Assembly: GCA_030220185.1 (NCBI GenBank)
Contig: JASPKZ010007250.1
Location: 1,146,001 to 1,210,000, forward strand
From: Diploptera punctata
Taxonomy: Eukaryota; Arthropoda; Insecta; Blattodea; Blaberidae
Reading direction: 5' to 3'
Length of the DNA stretch: 64,000 nucleotides
The translations under genes and the position numbers were made by a program. Shown here piece by piece: positions 41,215-51,989 of this stretch (position 1 is the stretch's first letter; the number at the start of each line of letters is the position of its first letter). The notes below the pieces were generated by a model that searched no databases, was not told the DNA's origin, and saw nothing but the letters and a program-made list of their open reading frames with translations.

Positions 41215-42455
41215 TCGAACTTAAGATCCTAGAAAGTAATTCGGATGCATCATATAATGGAATGGAAAGTTAATGAAAATGTGACAGAAATTTTGAAGAA
41301 GTGGCTGAATTCAAATACTTAGGAACAATAATTACAAACAGGAATGAGGCACACAAAGAAATTAAACATAGAATCATCATCATCATCATAGTATATTCAC
41401 GAATTTAGGCCATTTGTTGACCTATTTCGGCCTCAAGAGAAACACCATCCAAAAGTCTTTTGAGTGGACGTCCTGGTCTTCTTCTTCCTGCAGGTTGATA
41501 TCTTAACATTTGTTTGGGTATTCTGTGATCTTCCATTCGATGAACATGTTGCATCCATCTTGACTTATAATCAGAAATTTTGTTTTCTAAAGGTTCCGTG
41601 TGTAATTCTTCTAAGGTGTCTTCATTTTTTTTTTTTTGTGATCTAGTAGTGTGTATCCTGCGGTCCTCCGAAGGCTCTGAGGACCGAATCACGGTGGTAT
41701 AACCGTTCCATCGGGTACTGAGTAAATGCGGTATCCTAATGTCTGTCCAGAGACTAAAAGGTAGCAGCCCTACCATTGGACTACTTAGTGTCGGGCCAGT
41801 AACCTGTCCTAAGGAACTTCAAAACTACTTTCAAGTCTCAACATGAAAAAATCCAGAAGGAATTGAAATATTACGACCCACAGCAAAAGAAATATGGTTA
41901 AAAAAACATAGAATTAATTCTGTAAATATATGCTATTAGACATTACAGGGACTCTTGTCGTCCCAACTTCTCTCAAAACACATAAAACTGAAAATAAATA
42001 AAACTGTTATCCTCCCAGTTATATTATATGGATCCGAAACATGGCATCTTACTTTAAGGGAGGAGAAAATATTACGAGTATTTAAGAATAAAGTTCTTAG
42101 GAAATTTTTTGGACATGAACGAACAGTGGAATTGAGAAGACTTACATAAAAGTGAGATACATAATCTTCATGGAAAAACAGTTATAATAAGATTAGTTAA
42201 GACTTTTTGACCGCGATGGGCAGGACATGTGACACGAATGGGGGATGAAAGAGGGGCTGGAAACTTCTTTTAGGAAAACTACATGGAGAACGTCCACTGG
42301 TAGACCAAGGATGAGGTGCGAGAATAGCATTAACCACGATTTGAGGGAAGTAGGTTATACAGGGGATGATTGGAAAACATTAGCTCAGAATACGGATGTA
42401 TGGAGAGCTTGGTCCGGTCGACCATTAGCCTGCAGGTTCGATAGTAGCAGTGAGT
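41215..42455 (+). mobile_element. Old LINE-A interrupted by a chimeric element
   Basis: LINE-A from about 41215 (TTGAAGAAGTGGCTGAATTC) to AAACATAGAAT, interrupted at 41375-41903, then on through ACTCTTGTCGTCCCAACTTC to GATAGTAGCAGTGAG at 42452. Frames are broken throughout. Confidence 0.82.
41375..41903 (-). mobile_element. Chimeric element with LINE-B2 tail, with TSDs
   Basis: Minus strand: about 225 bp of unidentified head, then from about 41677 the LINE-B2 end (RRIHTTRSQ, WMQHVHRMEDHRIPKQ, GRRRPGRPLKRLLDG) and a (GAT)n tail. TSD AAACATAGAAT at 41364-41374 and 41904-41914. The head contains GTCCAATGGTAGGGCTGC and GATTCGGTCC, loosely like pol III boxes. Confidence 0.78.
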
Positions 42456-42715
42456 TACACACACGCACACACAGTGGTCTGACCTGTTGAAATACAAAAA
42501 AAAAAAAAAAAAAGTTTATACAACTTTAAAGAAAAAATCTTACGTGGTATTACATAATACAATACACCTAAAGTATGAAGCTATGATTTTGTTTGTAAAT
42601 GAGAAATCCCTCTGTGATAATTATAAAATAAAAATGAATATCCATTTAAAACATGCATATTTCAATAATTTTCTTAGTCAGCTTATTTTTAACTTTAAAA
42701 CTAAATCACTGGCGA
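42456..42715. other. No feature recognised
   Basis: Poly(A) run and AT-rich sequence. Confidence 0.35.
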
Positions 42716-42916
42716 ACCCTATCCTGAGCTAATAGTTTCCAATCATCCCCTGTATAATCACGGTTAATGTTATTCTCTCACCTCCTCATTTTTTGGTCTA
42801 CCAACTGGGTGTTTTCCCTCTGGTTTTCTTACAAGAAGCGTCCATGCTCGTCTTTCATTCCTCATTCGTGGCATATGTCCTACCAATCGTATTCTACGAG
42901 ACTTAACTGTTCTTAT

Positions 42917-42924
<8 letters not shown>
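42716..42924 (-). mobile_element. LINE-A fragment
   Basis: Minus strand: AGTCTCGTAGAATACGATTG, WTLLVRKPEGKHPVGRPK block; stops at an (AAT)n run. Confidence 0.8.
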
Positions 42925-42979
<55 letters not shown>

Positions 42980-43065
42980 CGGTGATGTTTTATTTATTCT
43001 GGCAGAGTTAAGACCATAAAGCCTTTTCTTCCACTCTACCAGCACAAATGCAAATAAATATTTGA
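42925..43065 (-). mobile_element. CR1-D 3' end
   Basis: (AAT)n, then CTGGCAGAGTTAAGACCATA and AGCCTTTTCTTCCACTCTAC: the reverse complement of the CR1-D end. Confidence 0.75.
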
Positions 43066-43159
43066 CAAATATAGATATACTGTACACCATACTAAGTATA
43101 AAGAATTAAAAATGCATTAAATGTTGCAATGTAAATTTGATGTAGAAACAACATTTTAT

Positions 43160-43220
43160 ACGATAATAATAATAATAATAGTAATAGTAGTAGAAGTAGT
43201 AGTAGTAGTAGTAGTAGTCG
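43160..43220. repeat. (AAT)n/(AGT)n compound microsatellite
   Basis: Trinucleotide run drifting from AAT to AGT. Confidence 0.88.
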
Positions 43221-43268
43221 TAGTCTAAATAAGATAAATTATACGAGAAACACCAATTAATATATGTA

Positions 43269-43966
43269 CAGTAAACCTTGTTTAATCCGGAACGTGAATA
43301 ATGCGGAAATCTGTCCAGTGTATTTATTTTGTATAAAATGGAATCTGTCCAACGCGGAAACGGAAGAGTATTTCTACACAATTCATGAAATAAATGTTAA
43401 TAAGGCGGAAAAATAGAGAGAGAAATAAATTAGTTTCCACTTCATTGAATTCTCGTTAGGCGAAATAAGGGATGATTTCAGCCGCCGGGTGAAGTACATT
43501 TTCTACCTGTATCTGAAATTTTCTTTCGGCTTCACTGCACATTCGTTATGCTAAATATAGATTCATTTAACAAATATTTGATGTCTAACATCTGTCTTAC
43601 AAATAACCAGTGCACTGTAAAATCTTAAATTTAGTTTGAGATCCGAGACCTATTTCGTACGTATCTTTTACAGGTAGCGTTCTGAATTTCCGGAATAAAG
43701 ATGGCTAAATCGTATTTCATTAAAAGAAATTGTGAATGTGACTGAAGATAAAGAAAAACATACTCTCAGTACGCGAAATAAGGACTAAATTTTAATGCGG
43801 AAAACCCAAGTTTATGAGATTTTAAAACACAAGGAAAAAATAATTAATGAATGGATGCAAGGAAATGATCACACGAAGAGGAAAGCAAAATAAATAAATA
43901 AAATGAAGAAATCATGGAAGTAGTGTGGGAGTGTTTTACAAGTGCACGAACAAAAAATTTCCATTT
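43269..43966 (+). mobile_element. pogo/Tigger-type DNA transposon relic
   Basis: Left end TA|CAGTAAACCTTGTTTAATCC has the typical CAGT start at a TA target. Downstream, degenerate frames give SLKEIVNVTEDKEKH, KTQVYEILKHKEKIINEW, then QGNDHTKRK and EVVWECFTSARTKNFHF, corresponding to the CENP-B-like helix-turn-helix regions of Tigger transposases. LINE-A inserted at about 43967 and I see no right half. Confidence 0.75.
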
Positions 43967-44725
43967 TGACAAATGGGGGAAATTTTGAGCAAGTGGCTGA
44001 ATTCAAATACATAGGAACAAACAGGAATGAGATGCAGAAGAAAATTAAACAAAGGCTCAATTCTGGAAATGCGTGCTATTATGCATTACAGAGTCTCTTG
44101 ACTTCCCAACTCCTTTCAAAAAGCGTTAAACTGAAAATATATCATCATCATCTGCCTTTCAAGTATTAGGCCCAGTGGCCCGTTACGGTCTCCCGTCATC
44201 TCCGAAAAGGTCGACCCACAGATCTTCTGCCTCGAGGAATGTAGTGAAGACTGAAAATTATAAAACTATTATTCTACCAGTTATATTATAAGGATGCGAA
44301 AGTATGGACCCTTACTTTAAGGGAGGAAAGGAGATTACGAGTATTTGAGAATAAAGTTCTTAGGAAAATTGTTGGACCGAAGAGAGATGAACAGACAGGT
44401 GAATGGAGAAGACTGCATAACAATGAATTACACGGTCTTTATAGGAAGCCAGATATAATGAGAACAGTTAAGTCTCGTAGACTGCGATGGGCAGGACATG
44501 TGGAACGAATGGGGAATGAAAGACGTGCATGGAAGCTTCTTGTAGGAAAACGCCCAGTTGGTAGACCAAGAATGAGGTAGGAGAATAACATTAAATATAA
44601 TTTGAGGGAAGTAGATTATACAGGGGATGATTGAAAAACATTGGCTCAGGATAGGGATGTATGGAGAGATTATGTCCGCGCGGCCATGAATCTCAGGGTT
44701 CGATAGTGCCAGTGAGTGTTAGTTA
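43967..44725 (+). mobile_element. LINE-A inserted in the Tigger relic
   Basis: From GACAAATGGGGGAAATTTTG to CGATAGTGCCAGTGAGTG. Contains its own small insertion at 44142-44249. Frames broken. Confidence 0.85.
44142..44249 (-). mobile_element. 108-bp LINE-B4-like insertion inside LINE-A
   Basis: (GAT)n tail and the sequence GGTCGACCTTTTCGGAGATG on the minus strand, flanked by CTGAAAATAT (44131-44140) and CTGAAAATTAT (44251-44261), a TSD of about 11 bp. Confidence 0.7.
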
Positions 44726-45055
44726 GAACTCTGGGATAAAAATATAATAAACGTCAGAGATGCCAATTACCTGTACACGTGTGTTCTGATGCACAATCTG
44801 TTAAGAAAAACCTTGGAGATATGAAGATCGATTACAAATCTGTGACCCACATAGAAATAGCCTTCAAACTCACAGGCTCAATGTCCGATTAACTACATTC
44901 TACGTTTCTAACAATCCTTCATGCACTGTGCACACTCAGGTACTGGATCTGATGTCACTGTACACTTATAAACACGGAATAAACAAGTGAGTGTTATGAA
45001 GGAATAACTGTGTGTCTATTTATCAACTATACCACCCCAGTAATATAATGTACGG
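44726..45055. other. No feature recognised
   Basis: No matched repeats or frames. Confidence 0.4.
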
Positions 45056-45109
45056 TTAACAACTATAATATAGTTACCTTGTAGGTCCGTCTCCTCAACT
45101 TAAGTTCTT

Positions 45110-45463
45110 TTAAAACTCTGTAGGCCTTTCGGGACTAGTCCCATCATCAGCAGAATGCATTAGGTCCGTTCTTGTTGACCCTTGTTGAAGCACTGACTTG
45201 GTTGTGAGAATTTTATACAGAGGATTGTGTGGATTAGGTGTGTATTCATTGAGAATCAGGTTGCTGTTGATTTCTCTTAGGATTGCGATTTCCTCCAGTA
45301 TATTTATTCTCATTGGAATGTTTTCTCTATGTACTATTGTGAGGGTGTTATCGATGTTATGCATATGGTGTCCAGCTTGAATTACATGTTTTGCGTAACT
45401 TGTAAACGAAATCTCTGAAATGTTCCTTGAATCTAATGTTGAAGCTTCTGTTAGTTTTCCCAA
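45110..45463 (-). pseudogene. PLE C-terminal region
   Basis: SYAKHVIQAGHHMHNIDNTL, INILEEIAILREINSNLILN, NPLYKILTTKS: the segment after GIY-YIG (compare 7920-8177). The residues before SYAKH are out of frame with the nuclease. Confidence 0.82.
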
Positions 45464-45623
45464 TGTAGAATTTATTGCAGTCTGTACATGTTAATTTGTA
45501 GATGCCTTTATTGTCGAATTCGTCTATTTCTTCGATGTTGTTGTTTATTAAATTGTTTAGTTTGTTGTCAGTTCTGTAGGCTATATTAATATTCTTATCG
45601 AGTTTTTTTAGTGTGTTGGCCAA
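45357..45623 (-). pseudogene. PLE GIY-YIG endonuclease
   Basis: GIY at residues 40-42 and YIG at 53-55, with the Cys pair C46/C49 between them (GIYKLTCTDCNKFYIGKTNR) and FNIRFKEH carrying the conserved Arg and Glu-His. This nuclease makes the target nick in PLE retrotransposition. A frameshift near 45410 ends the frame early; homology continues at 45110-45463. Confidence 0.88.
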
Positions 45624-45744
45624 TTTTAATGTTTCTTTACCAGTGTACGTGAGAGTTATCCATTTTTTGTTGTTGTCATTGGATTCTATTTTAAGTTTGG
45701 TTATGTTGGTAATGTTGTTTTTTCTTTTTTGTTTATTTATAATG

Positions 45745-46053
45745 CTATTTATTATTTTGTTTGTTGTAGCCGTTAATTTTTGCCACGTGTTTGATGTAAT
45801 TTAATTCTTTATTATAATTGTCTTTATTTAGAGGGAGTTTTAACATCCTATTTACTAGGCTTTTGAATGTACTTATTTTATGTTGAAAAGGATGTCTCGA
45901 TTTATTGTTTATGGCTGGTGTGTTGCTTGTCGGTTTTCGATAAATGCCAATTTCTATTTTGTTGTTGGTGAAGTTTTTTGTTAGTGTTAGGTCCAAATAG
46001 TTTATACTGTTGTTGATTTCTGTTTCATCAGTAAATATGATTTTGTTGTGCAT
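45745..46053 (-). pseudogene. PLE RT C-terminus
   Basis: Frame reads INNSINYLDLTLTKNFTNNK, IGIYRKPTSNTPAINNKSRH, FKSLVNRMLKLPLNKDNY. 'YLDLT ... IYRKPT' and the following HP/FK blocks are characteristic of Penelope-type RT thumbs. A frameshift near 45750 separates it from the nuclease frame. Confidence 0.85.
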
Positions 46054-46127
46054 GTTATTTAAATCTTGAGAGATTTATTTGTCTTTTCTATTTTATAAAT
46101 ATTATATAAATATAAATAGAAAAGACG

Positions 46128-46265
46128 AAGGTGGGAGAATAACATTAACCATTATTTGAGGGAAGTAGATTATACAGGGAATGATTGGAAAACATTAGCT
46201 CAGGAAAGGGGTGTGTGGAGAGCTTATGTCCGTGCTGCCATGAAGCAACGGGTTCCATAGGGCCG
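46128..46265 (+). mobile_element. LINE-A 3' end fragment
   Basis: GGTGGGAGAATAACATTAAC to GGGTTCCATAGGGCCGGTTA. Confidence 0.8.
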
Positions 46266-46269
46266 GTTA

Positions 46270-46365
46270 GTTAATGATTGGTAAACATAACTTTGTATAT
46301 GGATATATGGAGAGCTTGTCTGCGGGGTCATGAACCTCTGAGTTCGGTACTGCCAGTAATTAGTG
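46270..46365 (+). mobile_element. Second, older LINE-A end
   Basis: TGATTGGTAAACATAACTTT, GAGAGCTTGTCTGCGGGGTC, GTTCGGTACTGCCAGTAA. Confidence 0.65.
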
Positions 46366-46755
46366 TTTTTCTAGGCTAATACTTATGAATGATATAGGAG
46401 CGTTGTATATTCATACAAGGAGGTCCAGTAAGATTTTATATTGCTCGTTTGACCATGTCAAGGAAACAGCATTTAACCTTGAGCATCTTTTTACTTGGAA
46501 GTAGCATCGTTTTTATTTTTTTACAATAATGTCATGAGCAAAGGTGATGAGAGAAGTCACATTTCTACTTTGAAAACCAATACCGCAGTGTTTCTCCCGA
46601 GATCGCGACCGTGAAATTATAAGGCGGTGGTAAATCATTACAAGCTTCCGGGATGCAAGGCCTACGATATCCTATCATTTCCAGTTGAAGTGTTACATCG
46701 GTGGTTTCATCCATGTTTCAAGATAATGTTTGCCAACAAATTTCCCCTCAATATA
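46366..46755. other. No feature recognised
   Basis: No matched repeat; the frames here run into the AAT microsatellite. Confidence 0.35.
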
Positions 46756-46815
46756 ATATTAATAATAATAATAATAATGGTAATAATAATAATAATAATG
46801 GTAATAATAATAATA

Positions 46816-46847
<32 letters not shown>

Positions 46848-46877
46848 GGTACTAATAATGGTAATAATAATAATAAC
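46756..46877. repeat. (AAT)n with GGT interruptions
   Basis: Imperfect microsatellite; produces artefactual poly-Asn frames. Confidence 0.92.
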
Positions 46878-47183
46878 TACATGGTCTTTATAGGAAGCCA
46901 GATATAATGAGAACACTTAAGTCTCGTAGACTTCGATGTGCAGGACATGTGGCACGAATGAGGAATGAAAGACGTGCATGGAAACTTCTTGCAGGAAAAC
47001 CAGAGTGAAAACGCCCAGTTGGTAGACCAAGAATGAGATGGGAGAATAACATTAACTATGACTTGAGGGAAGTAGATTATACAAGGGATGATTGGAAAAC
47101 ATTGGCTCAGGATAGGAATATATGGAGAGCTTATGTCCGCGCGGCCATGAACCTACGGGTTCGATAGTGCCAGTCAGTTAGTT
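46878..47183 (+). mobile_element. LINE-A 3' part (plus)
   Basis: Runs from ACATGGTCTTTATAGGAAGC to CGATAGTGCCAGTCAGTTAG. Confidence 0.85.
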
Positions 47184-47189
47184 TAATAA

Positions 47190-47850
47190 TAACTAACTCA
47201 CTGGCTCTATTGAACCCGTAGGTTCATGGTCGCACGGACATAAGCTTTCCGTACATCCCTATCCTGAGCTAATGTTTTCCAATCATCCCCTGTATACTTT
47301 ACTTCCTTCAAATCATAGTTAACGTTATTCTCCTACCTCATTCTCGGTCTACCAACTGGCAGTTGTCCCTCTGGTTTTCCTACTAGAAGCTTCCATGCAC
47401 CTCTTTTATCCCCCATTCGTGCCACATGTCCTGCTCATCGCACTTTACGAGACTGAACAGTTCTTATTATATCTGGCTTCCTATACATATCATGTAGCTC
47501 ACTATTATGTAGTTTTCTCCATTCACCTGTCCATCTCTCTTTGGTCCAAACATTTTCCTAAGAACTTTATTCTCAAATACTTGTAATCTCCTTTCCTCCC
47601 TTAAAGTAAGAGTCCATGTTTCGCACCCATATAATATAAGGGTGGAATAATATTTTTATATATTTTCAATTTAACGTTTTTTGAAAGGAGTTGGGACATC
47701 AAAAGTCTCTGCAATGCATAATAACACGCATTTCCAGAATTGAGCCTATGTTTAATTTATTTGTACATCTCATTCCTATTTGTGGTTATTGTTCCTAGAT
47801 AAGTTACTTGAAATCAGCCACTTCTTCAAATTTCCGTCATTAGTTGTCCA
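47190..47850 (-). mobile_element. LINE-A 3' part (minus), tail-to-tail partner
   Basis: Starts at AACTAACTCACTGGCTCTAT and extends to the FKYLGTI region near 47800. Tail-to-tail with the plus copy; the junction is itself palindromic (CAGTTAGTTTAATAATAACT). Confidence 0.85.
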
Positions 47851-48025
47851 TCCCCTTATAATCTACTTCCCTTAAATCGTAGTTAATATTATTCTCCCAC
47901 CTCATTATTGGTCTACCAACTGGGCGTTTTCCCTCGGTTTTCTTATAATAACCTTCCATGCCCCTCTTTCATTCCCCATTCTTGCCACATGTCCTGCCCA
48001 ACTCAGAGTACAAGACTTATATTTC
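47851..48025 (-). mobile_element. LINE-A fragment
   Basis: ATAATCTACTTCCCTTAAAT, TCTACCAACTGGGCGTTTTC blocks; older than its neighbour. Confidence 0.75.
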
Positions 48026-48355
48026 TTATTAAAATCAAGCTCTCACGTAATATAATAATAGGATGTAGCGTATAGGAATTCTGGAGGGTAAACTTGAAAT
48101 AAGGAGGAAGGTATTTAGAACATGGTGTGTGAGTGCTCTTATTAATTGTGAGATTTTAATAATGTTTATACTGGTCACGTGGTTGGCAGCTGTGCAACTT
48201 GGCAAACAATCGTAGACATCCTCATTCAGCAGATCCCGACCTACATTACATTGTGACGTCAAGGGTAGTATTGTTTACATGATGTTTATTGACAAAACCG
48301 TAATTGTATGCATTTTTAGATTTTCTAAGTATGTTTATAGCTACAGAGAAAATTA
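48026..48355. other. No feature recognised
   Basis: Nothing matched. Confidence 0.4.
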
Positions 48356-48828
48356 TCGGTACAAATTGCAATGGCAATGTATAAGAGCATAATACAGAAT
48401 ATTTTGTCGTATGGAAGTGAAACTTGGTCTTTGACGGAATTACAGAAGAATAAAATTAGAACAGTTGAATTTGATTATCTTAGAAGAAGCCTTCAAAAAA
48501 CAAGACAGGATAAAATAAGGAATTAATTCGTTTGGAGAGAAATGAATGTCATCACATCTGTTAAGAGGATTGAAAATCAAACACTTAAATTGTATGGCCA
48601 TGTACAAAGAATGGAAAATGAAATATGGCCAAAAAATATATACAAATGGTCACCCCCTGGAAGAAATAAACGTAGCAGACCAAGATGGAAATGGAAAACT
48701 TATGTCAGAACTATAATGTATGATAGGAATTTGGAAGAAGGAGACTGGAATGATAGAAATAGATGGAAACTGAAGAAGACAAACCTATTAGTGGGGGAAA
48801 GTCGAAGAAGAAGAAGAAGAAGAAAAGT
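48356..48828 (+). mobile_element. LINE-B6 RT C-terminus, (GAA)n tail
   Basis: ILSYGSETWSLTE, TVEFDYLRRSLQKTRQDKIR, RIENQTLKLYGHVQRMENEI, WSPPGRNKRSRPRWKWKTYV and (GAA)n. Frames broken once. Confidence 0.82.
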
Positions 48829-49080
48829 ATCGGTCTCGGTGGTTTACGGATTATGCTACTTGCCTCTGGTCCCGATGCTCACAGGTTCAAACCCGGACGA
48901 GGTCGATGCACTTTTTAAGATGGACATGTCCTACAGGTCGGATTTTAAGCCGTGGGACCCGAGTCCAAAGATTTTCTGGCACGTAAAAAACCTCAAGTCT
49001 AAATTAGAGCTTCTGAACAAAATTTAATCGGCCTTTCCCATCTAAGTAACAGGCTATTTGCATACTAGGTGTCTCTTTGA
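48829..49080 (+). mobile_element. SINE-4, tRNA-derived, inserted at the LINE-B6 tail
   Basis: Head TCGGTGGTTTACGGATTATG and B box AGGTTCAAACCCGGACGAGG; body TTTTAAGCCGTGGGACCCGA as at 62928. It directly follows the (GAA)n tail. Confidence 0.8.
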
Positions 49081-50165
49081 GGTGATAATGTGGCGTTTTT
49101 AAAAGAACAAACCACGCTCTAGCTATCATTTGTGCATAAGAGAACCAGACTACTGCTACCACTTGTCCGGGATCGAGTTTTGTTAATGCTGTATTTATTA
49201 ATGTGATCGTGATATTCAAGAAAGCAGCCTGCCTCGGGCCCATGAAAGGCGGCTATTAATTCATCTTTCTTTCCCTGATGAACAGACATACAAATATAGA
49301 TACTGATTATTAATTGCGTACAGTGAGTGATTTTGTTACAGGATAGTGAGCAATTACTATACTTGAATAATGACAAGGGGCGTAGTGTAAAAAATAACCT
49401 TTTAATATAAACAAGTTTGATTGTAAAACAAAATAATAAATTAATAACAAAAGATGATTCTTGATCAATCAATCAAGCTTAGCTTGTAAAAATAACTGAA
49501 TAAATACCATACCATACCATACATAATGCCACAGTCACACACATGTCCAAGCTTTTTAGGAATGCCTTCTTCCGTACATAGCTGGACTAACTCAGAATCG
49601 ACCTCTTCTCGGTCTTAATCAACTTGTCTATATATGTAGACCACCATATTAACTTCCTAACTGCATGGTGAACTAGATTTGGATTCCACTATTTGAATCC
49701 GCTTTCAAATAACTAAACGCCACTTGCTAGGCTGATCGAATGATGATGTTCGGTAAGAGTACACTGCCTATAAAGGTTCGCAAATAGGGGGGATATGCGC
49801 TGTAGAGATGCGCGGCAGAAAGGATGAAAAGGGAAGGGTTAGCCACACGGATAAGAGGACATTGGCATAGTTCACAAATGTTCTGTAGTAGGGAGGAGAA
49901 CAAAGATACTATACTGAACCGCAAAAAGGCACTTTCGGTTCAATAAGATAACCAGTTGTTAGTCTGTAGGGAGATAAGCGTAATTAAGTTAGTCTTGAAG
50001 TAATTCCCCCGCAATGGAGCATCTTATCCCGCTTTGGAATATACGGGATAGAGAGACAAACAGGACAAAGCAAAGTATAGGCCTAGGTACATCCGAACCG
50101 GAATCTGAACCCAAGATGTCCAATTGAGTTCAAATTGTGACTTGGGTGTAGAAGTTCTTATTAGT
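49081..50165. other. No gene recognised
   Basis: No family matched; overlapping short frames on the minus strand at 49004-49472 lack motifs. Contains ACCATACCATACCATAC (49507-49523). Confidence 0.35.
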
Positions 50166-50168
50166 TTT

Positions 50169-50605
50169 TTTTTCTTCTTCTTCTTCTTCTTCTTCTTCTT
50201 CTTCTTCTTCTTTAGTAGGCGACTACAACCTCATTGAAGTTTTGGCCTCCTCAACAATTTTTCTCCACCTGGATCTATTCTGGATACAGACTGGCCAATT
50301 TCCAATTTTAATTTCTAATATATCTTTTATAACATCATCCTGCCATCTGTTTTTTGGGCGTCCAGCTGTTCTGGTGCATATTGGTTTCCATTTGTATATT
50401 CTTCTTACAAGCTTGTCTTCCTGCATTTTATTTATATGTCCAAACCAGCGCAGTCTTTGAGCTTTAATGTGGTTATTACATTTTTATTTCGTATTAGATT
50501 ATTTAATTCAGAGTTCATTCGTATACGTCATGTGCCATCGCTTTCTATAATTGGTCCAAAAATTCTCCGTAAGATCTTCCTTTCAAAGATTAATAGTTTT
50601 TGTTT
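50169..50605 (-). mobile_element. LINE-B5 RT C-terminus with (GAA)n tail
   Basis: MQEDKLVRRIYKWKPICTRT, AGRPKNRWQDDVIKDILEIK; tail 50169-50211. Near-identical to 31784-32100. Confidence 0.85.
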
Positions 50606-50619
50606 ATCAGACTCGGTTA

Positions 50620-51465
50620 CTAACTACTTACAGAGAAAAAAATTATGTAAATACCTGAATAGTATACTATACATCAATGATATAATAAAAAAATGGAACA
50701 GAAACAAATAAAGGAGTAAAATTAGATAAAACACACTACTTGAAAACATTATTGTACGCTGATGACCAGGTAATGATAGCAAATACAGAAGACGAACTTC
50801 AGAGGAATATTTTTAAACTACATAATATATGTGAACAATATAATCTCAAAATATCCATACAAAAAATTAAGGTAATGGCATTCCAAGGGAAAAATCAAAT
50901 CAGATCGAAAATAGTAATAGGAAACAAAATCATAGAACAGGTGAACCATCTCAATTATCTAGGATGTGACATTTCATTTAATTATGATAATGATATAAAT
51001 AATAAAATAGCAAAATTCCAGGGAATATGTGGTACGATAAAACGAACACTAAATAACAAAACAACAAGAGAGACCCAACTGAAATTTTATAAAATGTTGG
51101 CAGTACCGGTACTGCTCTATGGTTCAGAAGCCTGGATACATAAAAAAACAAGACCTAAGTAGGATAACGGCGGCAGAAATGAAATTTTTGAGATCTGTTA
51201 AAGGGTGCACTAAGGAAGACAGAATCAAGGACACAGAAATAAGACAGGAACTTGAAATATTTGCAATAACTGATAAAATGGATACATATAGACAAAAATG
51301 GAAGCAACACATAGACAGAATGAATGAAGATAGATATCCAAAACAAATAACAAAATACAAACCTAAAGGCACCCGAGATGTGGGCAGACCTAGAAAGAGA
51401 TGGGCTGAAGTCGGAACGGGTCAACAGACCTAATCCATGAATGAAGATGATGATGATGCCCTGAA
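50620..51465 (+). mobile_element. LINE-B3, longest copy with YADD
   Basis: Carries the RT active site and the whole C-terminus (see coding entry), ends GGAACGGGTCAACAGACC and a (GAT)n tail. Inserted beside LINE-B5 in the opposite direction. Confidence 0.85.
50725..51433 (+). pseudogene. LINE-B3 reverse transcriptase, one frameshift
   Basis: TLLYADDQVMIANTEDELQR (YADD catalytic motif), LKISIQKIKVMAFQGKNQIR, NHLNYLGCDISFNYDNDINN, MLAVPVLLYGSEAWIHKK; frameshift near 51155; then RITAAEMKFLRSVKGCTKED, WKQHIDRMNEDRYPKQ, GTRDVGRPRKRWAEVGTGQQ and a stop. The upstream fingers domain is reduced to YINDIIKKWNRNK-like sequence. Confidence 0.85.
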
Positions 51466-51899
51466 TAGTATATACCTATATTCCTAAAAAAAAACTAACA
51501 GTCGACCTGTATGACCTATTATGCATTACAAGAACTCTTGTAGTCCCAACTTCACTCAAAAAACATTAAACTAAAATTGTTATTCTCCCAGTTATATATG
51601 GATACGAAACACGGACTCTTACTTTAAGGGAGGAGAAAAGATTACGAGTACTTTGAGAATAGAGATCCTCGGATTTTTTTTAGAACAATGAGAGACATGA
51701 ACAGACGGCGAATGGAGAATTCAACATAATAGTGACGTAGACCCTACATGATCTTTGTAGGTAATAACCAGATGTAATAAGAAGAGTTAAGTCTCATAGA
51801 CTGCTATGGGCAGGACACATGGCACGAATGGAGAACGAAAGAATGGGATTGGAGGCTACTTGTAGGGAAAACAGTGGGAAAGCGCCGAATAGGCAGGAC

Positions 51900-51900
<1 letters not shown>

Positions 51901-51945
<45 letters not shown>

Positions 51946-51975
51946 TATTTTAGCTGGCAGAGTTATGTCCATAAG
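51901..51975 (-). mobile_element. CR1-D 3' end inserted in LINE-A
   Basis: (AAT)n then TACTTTATTTTAGCTGGCAG, AGTTATGTCCATAAGG: reverse complement of the CR1-D end; only 75 bp. Confidence 0.75.
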
Positions 51976-51989
51976 GTGGGAGAATAAAC

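Larger units (their letters stand above)
45060..46080 (-). mobile_element. Penelope-like element, best copy
   Basis: Contains the end of the RT, the linker, a GIY-YIG endonuclease, the C-terminal region and the 3' UTR (CTGATGATGGGACTAGTCCC, GTTGAGGAGACGGACCTACA). 5'-truncated near 46080. Confidence 0.9.

Noticed and set aside
46627..46916. Poly-Asn and poly-Ile frames
   Set aside because: Three frames of an AAT microsatellite.
49004..49472. Overlapping minus-strand frames
   Set aside because: No motif and no support from repeats or splice signals.
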